Shown here: piece after piece, positions 16,763-25,681 of the stretch
Position numbering within the stretch: position 1 is the stretch's first letter
Layout of the letters: every line of letters starts with the position of its first letter
Made by a program: the position numbers and the translations under genes
NCBI GenBank assembly: GCA_023443455.1
Contig: JAEZUE010000107.1
Span: 62,001 to 126,000 of the forward strand
Source of the DNA: Verrucomicrobiota bacterium
GTDB lineage: Bacteria > Verrucomicrobiota > Verrucomicrobiia > Opitutales > Opitutaceae
Direction: 5' to 3'
Length of the DNA: 64,000 nt
Notes under the pieces: model-generated
Database searches by the model: none
What the model was told of the DNA's origin: nothing
What the model saw: the letters and a program-made list of their open reading frames with translations, nothing else

Positions 16763-19700
16763 ATGCGTTGGCCCCCCTGGATTCGGGTGGTTTTGGTCCT
16801 GTCCTTCCCGGCAATCCCTCTCGGTGCTGCCGTGGAGTTCACGCCTTGGGCCGCCCCCGCCGCTCTGCCGGAGAACCTGCAGAGCAAATCCATTTGGGCC
16901 CTCCAACAACTGCCCGACGGGCGCCTCGCAGCCGGCTTCGAGGGAGGCGTTGCGCTCGGGCTTCCGGGTGGCGACTGGGCGGTCGTGCCCACGCCGGACG
17001 GCAGCCCCGTGCAGGGGATCGATGCGGCGCACGGGCGCATCCTCGCCGTGGCCGGCGGATGTTCGGGCTTCATTGAAAACGGCCACTTCGAACCCGCCGC
17101 CGGGGTGCTCGGACAGATCAACCAGGCCGAGGCCGTGGACGAGGGGTGGCTGCTCACCGGCCCCAGCGGCACATGGCTCCTGCCCGCGCACGGCGCCGCG
17201 CAACTCCTGCTGCCTCCCGCCCCGGGGGACCTTCCGCCCTGGATCGGCCGTTGGCGGCAACAGCCGGTGCTGCTCGCCCCGCCCGCCCCGCCCCGTTGCT
17301 GGCATCAGGCCCAGCTCCTGCCGTGGGAGCCTCCCGCCGAGTTGGCCGGGGCGACGGTCCGCCTCCTGCGCAACGGTCTCTGCTTCACCACTTCCGAGGT
17401 GCTCGACGACTCCGCCCGTCCGCTCCTGCCGGCCCCCGCCGTCGCGACCCTGCTCGACCAGGCCGGCCTGATCGGCGCATCGGCCGGAGACCCCTGGGTG
17501 CTCTGCGCCACCTTCTGGCGGGGGCTGATGGGCTTCCCCAAGGGCGGCGCCACGGCGGACTGGGAATGGAAGGGACTCGGCGCCACGTATTCATTCAACC
17601 GTGCCGGCACCGGCTTCCTGCTCGGCACCTCCTCCGGCGCATTCGGGCTGGCCGATCCGAACCGCATCCGGATCGCCCGGCTCGACAACGCCGAAATCCT
17701 CCATCTCGAGGCCGACGCCGCCGGCGTCCGCCTCGTCACCCTCGGCGGCGTCGTCTCCATCGGCGGCGGCCAGGAACCCCCGACCGACGCGCTCTGGCCC
17801 GAGCACGCGGGCGCGTCCGTCAACGCCGGCGTGCTCAAGTTCGGCCGACAGTCGCTCAGCCTCCCGACACGTTTTCTCAACGGCCTGGCCGTCTGCGGCG
17901 ACACTGCCGCCGTCGCCTTCGGCCACACCCTGCTGCTCACCCGCCAGGAGGAGCCCGTGGTCCTGGCTCTGCCCAGCAGCGCCACCTCGCTCGCCACCGA
18001 CGGACGCGCCTTCTTCGTCGGCACCCACACCGACGGCGTGCGCGTCGTCGACCCGGTCGGGCAGATGCTGCCGCCCGTCGGGGCCGGGCGCGCCAAGGTG
18101 GCCACACTCGGCGCCGGAAAACTCGCCCTGCTGTTCTGGGACGGATCGATTCTCGACGCCGGCGGCCAGCCGCTCGGCCACATCGCGTTCGGGAACCCCA
18201 GGGATGCCGCCATCGTCGCGGTCTCGCCGGCCGAGGGGGTGCCCGCCGTTCACCGACTGGCCGTGCTGGTCACCCGGCCCGGCGGCGCACCGGTGCTGGG
18301 CACGGTGGAGGCCGGGCGCTGGTCGCCGCTCGAACTGCCCGACCTCGCCCTCATCGACGCCGAGGCCATCGCCACCGACGCCGACCACCTCCACATCGCC
18401 GGTCGCCGCGGTGTGCTCAAAGTCCGGATGCCAATCGCCCCGGCCGCCGCCCCGATCCCCCGCTGGAGCTGGGGCGACGGCAGCTCCGCCGAAAACCACA
18501 CCCTGCGACACAGCCGCACCGAACACGCCCTGCTCACGCCGGGCCGCTGGGAGGCGCCGCCCCATGCCGGCACCAGCTACGCGGTGCTGCTGCCCGACGG
18601 CACCCGCCTGGCCGCCGCCGCCGGGCTTCCCCGCCCCGTACCAGTCGGCTGGGGACGAAACGAGTTCGTGCTCGAGGCCAGCCGGCAGGGCCTCACCGCC
18701 CGCCGCCCGCTCGTCGTCGTGCGCCCGTTCCCGTGGGCTCTGCAGCCCTGGGCCGTGCTCGCCGACCTGGGCGTGCTCGGCGCCCTCGTCTGGGGCTTCG
18801 CCCGCTGGCGCACCCGCCAGCTCACCCGCCGCACTCGCGAGCTCGAGGCCGCCGTCGAGCAACGCACCTTGGAGCTCCGCCAGGCCAACCGCGCCAAGGA
18901 GGAGTTCCTCGCCAGCGTGAGCCACGAGATCCGCAATCCGCTCAACGGCGTCGTCGGCATCTGCGCCCTGCTGCAGGACTCGCAGCTCGGCCCCAGGGAG
19001 CAGGGGTATGTCGGCGTGCTCTCCGGCTGCGCCCAGCAGCTCAGCTCGATGCTGGACGACGTGCTCGACTTCTCGCGCATCGAGCGCGGCGAGATTGCGC
19101 TCCACCCCGTGCCCTTCGAGATCGTCGCCCTCGTCGCCGAGGCGGTCCGGGTCATGGACCCGTCCCTCGAGGCCTGCAGTCTGCAGCTTCCGGATACACC
19201 GCGCTGGCTGCACGGCGACGCCGGCAAGATCCGCCAGATCGTGTGCAACCTCGTGTCCAACGCGCTCAAATACGGCGAACCGCGCGAGGCCGGCATCGAG
19301 CTGCACTTGGGCGATGCGGGCGACGGCATGGTCGGCCTGCGCATCTCCGTCCACAACACCGGCCCGACCATCCCCGCCGACGAGCTGCCCCGCCTGTTCG
19401 ACTCCTTCCGCCGCGGCGGCGACACCGGCAACATCCCCGGCTTCGGTCTCGGACTGGCCGTCTGCCGACGCCTGGCCGAACGCATGGGCGGGCGCATGAG
19501 CGCCACGAGTGCCGACGGCGCCACCGAATTCACCCTCTCGCTCGCCCTCGCCCCGACGTCGAGTCCCGAGGCCGGCACCGCCCGCCCCGCCACCGTGTCG
19601 CACGCCCTCGCGATCGAGGACGAAGACTACAACCGCATCGCCCTCGGCCACGCGCTGCGCGCGCTCGGCTACACCGTCGACTGGGCGGTCGACGGGGCCT

Positions 19701-20302
19701 CGGCGCTCCAGATGGCCCGCCGCCAGGACTACGACCTCATCCTGACCGATTGGCGCCTGCCCGACATCGACGGCGACGAGCTCTGCCGGCAACTGCTCGC
19801 GATCCTCGCCCCGCCGCCGCCCCCGATCGTCGCCGTCACCGCCTACTCCTCCGCGGAGAAACAGGCCGCGGCCCGCGCGGCCGGCATGTCCGGCTTCGTC
19901 ACCAAACCGGTGACACCGGCCAAGCTGGAATCCTTGATCCGGAACCTCGATACAGGCCCCCGCCCGCGACGCGGCTCCGACCTGCCGCCCCGCCGCGAAT
20001 TCCCCGCCGCGCTCAAGCTGCTCGGCGAGCTCGGCCCCACCATCGAACGGCTGGCCGCGGACCTGCGCGAGGGCTGGCACCAGACCGAGGCCCAGACCCG
20101 CCTGCGCGATCCGCGCGCCGGCCGCTCCGCCCACTCCCTACGCTCGATCCTGTTGCTGGCCGGCGAGCGGGATCTCGCCGAGCAGTTCGGCCTGCTCGAG
20201 CAGGCCTGCAACGGCCACGACTGGGATACCGCCACGCGGCTGGCAAAATTCCTCGCCGGCGAAATCGAGGCCGTGCTCACCCGGTTGGGCGAGACCTGCT
20301 GA
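16763..20302 (+). CDS. Hybrid sensor histidine kinase with propeller-like sensor, receiver and HPt domains
   Basis: A 1179-residue phosphorelay protein. Order: signal peptide (IRVVLVLSFPAIPLGAA), a ~600-residue periplasmic sensor of repeated beta blades resembling two-component propeller proteins, a Y_Y_Y-like Ig domain before one membrane segment (about 655-675, PWAVLADLGVLGALVWGFA), a short coiled coil, HisKA with H721 in SVSHEIRNPLNG, HATPase (DAGKIRQIVCNLVSNALKYG; GFGLGLAVCRRL), a receiver with D996 (LILTDWRLPD), and a C-terminal HPt-like helix with H1124 in AHSLRSILLLAG. A complete His-Asp-His relay is thus in one chain; the output regulator is not adjacent. It starts 62 bp from the divergent peptide/YcaO operon, so shared regulation is possible. 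Confidence 0.85.
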   Translation: MRWPPWIRVVLVLSFPAIPLGAAVEFTPWAAPAALPENLQSKSIWALQQLPDGRLAAGFEGGVALGLPGGDWAVVPTPDGSPVQGIDAAHGRILAVAGGCSGFIENGHFEPAAGVLGQINQAEAVDEGWLLTGPSGTWLLPAHGAAQLLLPPAPGDLPPWIGRWRQQPVLLAPPAPPRCWHQAQLLPWEPPAELAGATVRLLRNGLCFTTSEVLDDSARPLLPAPAVATLLDQAGLIGASAGDPWVLCATFWRGLMGFPKGGATADWEWKGLGATYSFNRAGTGFLLGTSSGAFGLADPNRIRIARLDNAEILHLEADAAGVRLVTLGGVVSIGGGQEPPTDALWPEHAGASVNAGVLKFGRQSLSLPTRFLNGLAVCGDTAAVAFGHTLLLTRQEEPVVLALPSSATSLATDGRAFFVGTHTDGVRVVDPVGQMLPPVGAGRAKVATLGAGKLALLFWDGSILDAGGQPLGHIAFGNPRDAAIVAVSPAEGVPAVHRLAVLVTRPGGAPVLGTVEAGRWSPLELPDLALIDAEAIATDADHLHIAGRRGVLKVRMPIAPAAAPIPRWSWGDGSSAENHTLRHSRTEHALLTPGRWEAPPHAGTSYAVLLPDGTRLAAAAGLPRPVPVGWGRNEFVLEASRQGLTARRPLVVVRPFPWALQPWAVLADLGVLGALVWGFARWRTRQLTRRTRELEAAVEQRTLELRQANRAKEEFLASVSHEIRNPLNGVVGICALLQDSQLGPREQGYVGVLSGCAQQLSSMLDDVLDFSRIERGEIALHPVPFEIVALVAEAVRVMDPSLEACSLQLPDTPRWLHGDAGKIRQIVCNLVSNALKYGEPREAGIELHLGDAGDGMVGLRISVHNTGPTIPADELPRLFDSFRRGGDTGNIPGFGLGLAVCRRLAERMGGRMSATSADGATEFTLSLALAPTSSPEAGTARPATVSHALAIEDEDYNRIALGHALRALGYTVDWAVDGASALQMARRQDYDLILTDWRLPDIDGDELCRQLLAILAPPPPPIVAVTAYSSAEKQAAARAAGMSGFVTKPVTPAKLESLIRNLDTGPRPRRGSDLPPRREFPAALKLLGELGPTIERLAADLREGWHQTEAQTRLRDPRAGRSAHSLRSILLLAGERDLAEQFGLLEQACNGHDWDTATRLAKFLAGEIEAVLTRLGETC

Positions 20303-20303
20303 G

Positions 20304-20375
20304 CCAAGCATTCGGTCGAGTGACGAGCGCCGAGGGGCCGATCACAGAGGAGATCGAGCGAAGCTCCGTGCCCTC
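20304..20375. repeat. Partial copy (A) of the ~135-bp post-stop palindromic element
   Basis: Begins 1-2 bp after the hybrid kinase stop. It matches the first half of copy D at 49350 (the CGGTCGAGTGACGAG block and the CCGATCACAG-GGAGA block) but lacks the second half. Confidence 0.6.
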
Positions 20376-20506
20376 TCGCCCGTAGGTTGGCGGCAATTGC
20401 AGCGTCACGGCCGAGCCGGCCAATGCGGCATTTGGAGCGGCCGCTCAGTTCGCGCTTCCGTTCCGCGAGGCACCCACTAGCGTGCCCCGAGCCCTGACTT
20501 CTCCCC

Positions 20507-21523
20507 ATGCCGAAACCGATCACCGCGGTCTCCGTCGCCGATTTCTTCACCAAGTACGGTTCCAAGCTGAAAACCGAACTCATTGCGGGGAGCGAGGGCA
20601 CCCATCGGCAGATCCGTGAGCCCAGCATCAACCGCCCGGCGCTGGCCCTCACCGGCTTCTACAAGTATTTCGCCTACAAACGCGTGCAGGTCATCGGTTC
20701 GACCGAAATGACCTACTACAAGACCCTCACCCCGATGCGGCAGGAGGAGATGATGCACGCGATGATCGACCGCGGCATCCCCTGCCTGATCCTCACCCGC
20801 AACCTGCTGCCCCCGAAAACCATGCTGATGGTGGCCCGCGAGCGGAAACTCCCGCTCTACCGCACGCCGCTCATCACGATGCACTTCGTCAACATCGCGA
20901 CATTGTGCATCGACGCCGAGTTCGCCCGACAGACCACCGAACACGGCACCACCCTGAGCATCGAAGGCGTCGGCGTCATGATCCGTGGGCACAGCGGCGT
21001 CGGCAAAAGCGAAGCCGCCCTCGCCATCATCGAACGCGGCCACAGTCTCGTCGCCGACGACCTCACCCACCTGCGCGTGCTCGACGAGCGCGAGTTGATC
21101 GCCTCCAGCCTGCCCCTCAACCGCGGCTACATGGAATGCCGCGGCATCGGCATCATCAACGTCGCCGAGATGTTCGGCGTGCGCAGCGTGCGCCCCGAAG
21201 TCCGCCTCGACATGGTCGTCACCCTCCAGGATTGGCGCCCCGACGTGGAGGAGGAGCGCACCGGCCTCGAGGAGAGTTTCTACGACGTGCTCGGCATCCA
21301 CGTGCCCCACATCGAGATCCACGTCCGCCCCGGCCGCGACATCGGCCGACTCGTCGAAGTGGCGGCGCTGGTCCAGGCCCTGAAAAAAATGGGCAAGGAC
21401 CCCGCCAAGGAATTCAACGACCGCCTGATCGCCTTCATGAGCGAACAACAACCGGTCCCCCCGCTCGACGAAGAGGAACCGCCCCGGATCCTCAGCGACA
21501 CGCCCGAAGACGACATGGATTGA
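20507..21523 (+). CDS. hprK: HPr kinase/phosphorylase
   Basis: Phosphorylates and dephosphorylates HPr on serine. The 338-residue protein has the family parts: an N-terminal MurF-like domain (1-130), catalytic His146 (TTEHGTTL), the Walker A loop GHSGVGKSE at 161-169, D184/D185, and the HprK signature MECRGIGIINVAEMFG at 209-224. The C-terminus carries an extra acidic, Pro-rich tail (from about 312). In diderm phyla HprK is linked with incomplete PTS systems that regulate rather than import sugar. The next gene, efp, starts 139 bp further on the same strand. No ptsH lies in the window. Confidence 0.95.
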   Translation: MPKPITAVSVADFFTKYGSKLKTELIAGSEGTHRQIREPSINRPALALTGFYKYFAYKRVQVIGSTEMTYYKTLTPMRQEEMMHAMIDRGIPCLILTRNLLPPKTMLMVARERKLPLYRTPLITMHFVNIATLCIDAEFARQTTEHGTTLSIEGVGVMIRGHSGVGKSEAALAIIERGHSLVADDLTHLRVLDERELIASSLPLNRGYMECRGIGIINVAEMFGVRSVRPEVRLDMVVTLQDWRPDVEEERTGLEESFYDVLGIHVPHIEIHVRPGRDIGRLVEVAALVQALKKMGKDPAKEFNDRLIAFMSEQQPVPPLDEEEPPRILSDTPEDDMD

Positions 21524-21662
21524 GCCGCGGCGCCCCGCCCCGCCCGCACACCCGCCGCCGCGCAATCACGGCGCCCGTCCACAGCGCGCCCACTGGCGGG
21601 TTGACACCTCCGCTCGCCACCCCTTACTCGCCAACCTTTTACCAACTTCGACCGACCCCGTC

Positions 21663-22217
21663 ATGCAAGCCAACGACCTCCGCAAAGGCCAAGTCATCAA
21701 GTTCAACGGCGAGTCCTGCCTCGTGATGGACGTGCAGCATCGCACGCCCGGCAATCTTCGCGCCTTTGTGCAGGCCAAGCTCCGTAACCTCCGCACCGGC
21801 CGCTCCGGCGACCAGCGCTTCAACTCGACCGAGCCGGTCGAGGTACTCACCACCGACCGCCAGACCCTCGAGCTCAGCTACGTCGAGCGCGACACCTGGG
21901 TGTTCATGAACCCGGAGTCCTATGAGCAGGTCGAGCTCACCGCCGAGCTTATCGGCGACGCCAAGAACTACATCGTGCCCGAGGGCCGCGTCGAAGTGCT
22001 CTTCGTCGATGGCGCGCCGGTTTCCATCAACCTGCCCAGCTCGGTGAACCTGAAGATCACCGAGTCCGCCGAAGGCATCAAGGGCGACACCGCCAGCAAC
22101 GTGCAGAAGCCCGCCACCCTCGAGACCGGCCTGATCGTCCAGGTGCCGCTCTTCATCAAGGAAGGCGAAGTCATCAAGGTGAGCACCGAAAACGGCTCCT
22201 ACATGGGCCGCGCCTGA
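21663..22217 (+). CDS. efp: Translation elongation factor P
   Basis: A 184-residue protein with the three EF-P beta-barrel domains; EF-P relieves ribosome stalling at consecutive prolines. The N-terminal KOW-like domain (MQANDLRKGQVIKFNGESCLVM), the OB domains and the closing GEVIKVSTENGSYMGRA are typical. The tip loop of domain I reads HRTPGNLRAF: the position of E. coli Lys34 (PGKGQAF) or the Arg of EarP-type proteins is Asn31, with Arg33 two residues on. So the usual lysylation or rhamnosylation residue appears absent. A strong terminator follows. Confidence 0.95.
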   Translation: MQANDLRKGQVIKFNGESCLVMDVQHRTPGNLRAFVQAKLRNLRTGRSGDQRFNSTEPVEVLTTDRQTLELSYVERDTWVFMNPESYEQVELTAELIGDAKNYIVPEGRVEVLFVDGAPVSINLPSSVNLKITESAEGIKGDTASNVQKPATLETGLIVQVPLFIKEGEVIKVSTENGSYMGRA

Positions 22218-22246
22218 GCCCTCCCCCTCGATCCCGCCTTTTCCCC

Positions 22247-22274
22247 GCCGGTCTCCCACGAGACCGGCTTTTTT
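22247..22274 (+). terminator. Rho-independent terminator of efp
   Basis: A perfect 9-bp stem GCCGGTCTC/GAGACCGGC with loop CCAC is followed by six T, 30 bp past the efp stop. Confidence 0.92.
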
Positions 22275-22446
22275 GCGCCTCCCAGCTCCCCGGCCGCGGC
22301 CCGCCGGAGCCGTTGGCCATGCCGGCACGGCACCTGCCGTCCCGGTTTTGTTGCGGTCGAGCGTGCCCGCGCGCGCACGGCAGACGGTCGCGCACCGATC
22401 GGTGCCCGTTGTATCCGGACACCACGAACAAGCTCGCGATGGACGA

Positions 22447-23781
22447 TCAGCTCGCCGGCCCGCCCGGCTCCGCGGCCGACGCCTCCGCCGGCGGCGAGAA
22501 AGACAACGGCAGGAGCACCCGCAACTCCGTCGGCTTGCCCTGGCAGGTGATCGGCTCGAAACGCATCCCGTTCACGCAGGTCAGCGCCGCCCAGCCAAAC
22601 GCCGGGTCGCTCGCCGCCACCACCCGAGGCAGCTGCGCCAGGCCGCTGCGGTCGACGATGAACTCGACTCTCGCCGTGCCCGACACCTTCGAGTCGAGCA
22701 ACTCCCGCGGATACACCAATCCCGGACGCGCCACGAGCTTCGGCTTGCGGTCCAGACCTGCGGCCCGGTTCGGGATCACCGCGCCGCCCCCGATCAGCTC
22801 CGCCAGCCGCCGGGCCCCGTGCGCCACCCGCGCCAGGGCGAACTCGTATTCAAACTCACGTTCCGGCGACGCGGCCGCCGCCTCGGCCGTGAACCCCCAC
22901 GTCGCCACGGCCGCCGCGAGCGCGGCCCCGAAATCGGGCTGCGTCGCCTCGACCACCTCGACCCGGGCGACCTCGCCGGAAGAGGCCAGGCCGAAGCGCA
23001 CCTTCGCCATCCCCCCCTCGCCGGCCACGAGCCGGTCGTACGGATACACCGGATCCGTCACCGCCGTCGCCCCGTCGAGCCCCGCGATCGTCTCGCCCTG
23101 ACCGACGAACGCGATCCCCTGGATGTACTCGACCGCGACCGCCGCGCCGTGCACCGTCGCCGGCCGGTAACGACGAACCGACACCAGATCGACCGCCGCG
23201 CGCAGCGCCTGCTCCGAGGGCGACTCCAGCACCTCGAAACGCCCGGTGCTGCCGTCGGCCTCGACCACATACTGCACCACCGCCCGGGGCGTCGCCCGGC
23301 TCAGCCGCCCCGACAGCGGCAAAATCACGTCGGGATCGTGGACCAGCGTCGGCGGCACCAGCCCCGGTTCGTCGGCGTCGTGCAGTTCGCCCGGCAGGTT
23401 CGGCAGGGGCGACATCGAGAGCGAAACGCCCTGGTCCTTGCGGAAGCCGACCCCGATCTCGATGCGGGCGGGGATCGCCACCCCGTCGGCCCGCACCGGC
23501 TCGAACGTCCACCCCCGGAGCGTATTCTCGACTTCCGGATACCAATCGCGGTCGCCCTTCAGCAGCTCGACGTTCTCGACCGCGCCGGCGGCGTCGATCC
23601 AGACCAACGCCGAAAGGCCGGAGCCATGCCCGTCGGCCGGCGCGGGCGGACTCGGCGCATGGAGCGTTTTCGCCGGCATCGCGGCACTGCCGGGCACATC
23701 GCCCGCGTCGATTCGTACGGGCGCGAGAAACACGCCCGCACCGAGGCCGAGCAACTGGAGGAGAACACCTTTCCGCATCAT
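22447..23781 (-). CDS. Exported protein with four TonB_C-like modules
   Basis: A 444-residue protein starting at the ATG pair 23781/23778 (MMRKGVLLQLLGLGAGVFLAP, signal peptide). It holds four successive segments with the TonB C-terminal pattern (hydrophobic strand, 'G.v..v.v..s..p..d.Aa...v..w.f.P'): about residues 45-110, 150-220, 245-300 and 345-430. The last is the best (ARVEFIVDRSGLAQLPRVVAASDPAFGWAAL...MRFEPI). TonB normally has one such domain after a membrane anchor and a Pro-rich spacer; here there is no spacer. It may be a periplasmic TonB-like scaffold. It is not close to exbB or exbD. Confidence 0.7.
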   Translation of the reverse strand: MMRKGVLLQLLGLGAGVFLAPVRIDAGDVPGSAAMPAKTLHAPSPPAPADGHGSGLSALVWIDAAGAVENVELLKGDRDWYPEVENTLRGWTFEPVRADGVAIPARIEIGVGFRKDQGVSLSMSPLPNLPGELHDADEPGLVPPTLVHDPDVILPLSGRLSRATPRAVVQYVVEADGSTGRFEVLESPSEQALRAAVDLVSVRRYRPATVHGAAVAVEYIQGIAFVGQGETIAGLDGATAVTDPVYPYDRLVAGEGGMAKVRFGLASSGEVARVEVVEATQPDFGAALAAAVATWGFTAEAAAASPEREFEYEFALARVAHGARRLAELIGGGAVIPNRAAGLDRKPKLVARPGLVYPRELLDSKVSGTARVEFIVDRSGLAQLPRVVAASDPAFGWAALTCVNGMRFEPITCQGKPTELRVLLPLSFSPPAEASAAEPGGPAS

Positions 23782-24265
23782 GGGATACCGCCTGGAAGTC
23801 GAGGGTTTGCCGATCGGCCGCCGTGGGGAAGGCGCCGTAGCCAAACAGTGGGCGCAACGGCCTGCCCGAAGCAAGCCGCGGATTGTGCCGCCGGTACCCC
23901 AACCGGGGCCGGTGCGGTACCTTGCCAACCAGCGGCGCGTCGGGTCGCAGGCAGGGACGCCTGCGCCACAGCCGCCCCGCGCCCGATGGGGTGTGGCGCA
24001 CGACCTCCGTACGGGCGGTGTTGGAAGCCCGCCGCCCAGGCCAATATTGCCAGGAAGCCAGGCTGGTGCCTTCCCCCATAAATTGGCCCCGGAGGAAAAA
24101 TAGACGGACGGCCGTCTCTCTATTTTTCCCGCGAGTCCGGACGCTGCCGCCGTTCGGGCAGTTCGGGCGGCGCCCCTGCGAACGGCGCGAACGGGCGGCA
24201 CCGCCCCTATCTCGCCATCGCCGAAGCAGGCACTTCGCCGGCACGCGCGACTCCTCGGCGCATGC
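23782..24265. other. 484-bp non-coding gap with hairpins
   Basis: Between two minus-strand genes I see no convincing coding frame. It holds a GCAGGC/GCCTGC hairpin at 23947-23964 and the AT-armed near-palindrome at 24094-24129. The promoter of the TonB_C-like gene should lie in its left part, but no clear motif was found. Confidence 0.5.
24094..24129 (-). terminator. 36-bp near-perfect palindrome with A5/T5 arms
   Basis: GGAAAAATAGA pairs with its complement around the core GACGGCCGTC, with one mismatch and one G-T pair. Read on the minus strand it gives a hairpin whose 3' arm ends in CTATTTTT, 137 bp past the methyltransferase stop, so it may terminate that transcript. Symmetry also allows a regulator site; it shares its core with the palindrome at 9028. 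Confidence 0.45.
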
Positions 24266-25645
24266 TCACACCACCCGGGCCCAGATCACCTTCAGGTAGC
24301 GGCTCTCGAGACAGTTCGAATAGACCGGGTGGTCGCCACCCGGGCCGGTGCGATCGAAGATCTGGAGACGCCGGTTGTGCCGGTGCGCCGCCTTGATCAC
24401 GTACTCCTCGAACTGGTCCAGCGTGACCAGCCCCGAGCAGGAGCAGGTGACGAACAACCCGCCGGGCTTCACCAGCCCGATGCCGAGGTGATTGATGTCC
24501 TCGTAGCGGCGGCGGCCGGCGAGCGGGCCGTCCTCGTCCTCGAGATCGCGGCTGAGCACGAACTTCGGCGGGTCGAGCACGACGGCATCCCACTGCTCGC
24601 CGTTCTTCTGCATCTGCCGGGCGTAGGAGAATGCGTCGGCGTGCACCCACTTGATGCGGGCGTTGTTGATGTTCGCGTTGCGCTTGGCCTGCTCGATCGC
24701 GGTCTCGTCGAGATCGACGCCTGTGACCTCCTCCGCCCCGCCGTGGACCTTGGCGGAGATGGCGAAGCCGCCGGTGTAGCAGCACAGGTCGAGCACGCGT
24801 GCGCCTTTCGTGAACTCGGCGAAGCGCCGCCGGTTGTCGCGCTGGTCGCAGAAGAAGCCGGTCTTGTGGCCCTCCTCGAAATCCACCTCGAAGAGCACCC
24901 CATGCTCGCGCACCTTCACCTTGCGCGGGGCGTTCTCGTCGACGAGCGGATCGAGCATCGCCGGGCGGATGCCCTCCCAGTGCGCGACCTCGTCGTCGAC
25001 CTGCACGATGTGGCGTTTGGTGCCCAGTTCCTCGTGGAGAATCTTCATCCAGGCCGGCAGGCGCAGGAGCACGCCGAGCGAACACACATCGGCAAAAAGC
25101 GTGTCGCCGTGCCGGTCGACCGTGAGGCCGCTGATGCCGTCGCCGTCGGAGTTGACCACCCGATACGTCTCGGTGACCGCGTCGAGCTTGAGCATGTCGC
25201 GGCGGAACCGGACCGCGCGGCGCAGGGCGTCCTCGAAGTAGGACGCGTCGACGGGCTCGCCGCTGAAGCGCATGATGCGCAGCGGCACGTTCGCCTTACG
25301 GTTCCAGAAGCCCACGCCGAGCTGCTGGCCGAGCTTGTCGTACACGGTCACCAGGTCGCCGGGTTTGGCGTCGGGCGAGACGTCGCGGATCATCTTCGGG
25401 AAGATCTGCGGCTGGAACGTGAAGAACTTCAGGTGCACCCACGGGCGCTGCCAGTGCGAGCGGTCGACCGTGGCCGGGCGGAACTTGGGCGCACGATCAC
25501 CACGGCGCTGCGCGGCCTCGCGTTCGACGGAAAACTCTTCGGAAGAAAAATCGGACTCGGAGTTCAAGGCGGCAGATTCAGCGCAGCCGGCGACCAAATG
25601 CGAGGCCGAAGACGGTTCGACCCGAACACCGTTTCCCCGCACCAT
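24266..25645 (-). CDS. rlmI: RlmI-type 23S rRNA (cytosine-5) methyltransferase
   Basis: A 459-residue SAM-dependent methyltransferase. A PUA-like domain (about 75-140, GDLVTVYDKLGQQLGVGFWNRK) is followed by the Rossmann methyltransferase with motif I VLDLCCYTGGFAISA (about 285), motif II GVDLDETAIEQAKRNA, and DPPKF (about 355), plus the Cys-containing loop FVTCSCSG. E. coli RlmI methylates C1962 of 23S rRNA; close relatives have other rRNA targets. The first ~60 residues (Ser- and Glu-rich) go beyond E. coli RlmI. I took ATG 25645; GTG 25657 is also open and conserved sequence begins only near residue 55, so the true start may be later. Confidence 0.85.
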   Translation of the reverse strand: MVRGNGVRVEPSSASHLVAGCAESAALNSESDFSSEEFSVEREAAQRRGDRAPKFRPATVDRSHWQRPWVHLKFFTFQPQIFPKMIRDVSPDAKPGDLVTVYDKLGQQLGVGFWNRKANVPLRIMRFSGEPVDASYFEDALRRAVRFRRDMLKLDAVTETYRVVNSDGDGISGLTVDRHGDTLFADVCSLGVLLRLPAWMKILHEELGTKRHIVQVDDEVAHWEGIRPAMLDPLVDENAPRKVKVREHGVLFEVDFEEGHKTGFFCDQRDNRRRFAEFTKGARVLDLCCYTGGFAISAKVHGGAEEVTGVDLDETAIEQAKRNANINNARIKWVHADAFSYARQMQKNGEQWDAVVLDPPKFVLSRDLEDEDGPLAGRRRYEDINHLGIGLVKPGGLFVTCSCSGLVTLDQFEEYVIKAAHRHNRRLQIFDRTGPGGDHPVYSNCLESRYLKVIWARVV

Positions 25646-25681
25646 TCCTCCGACCACCGGTCACCGCGCCCGGACCACCGC

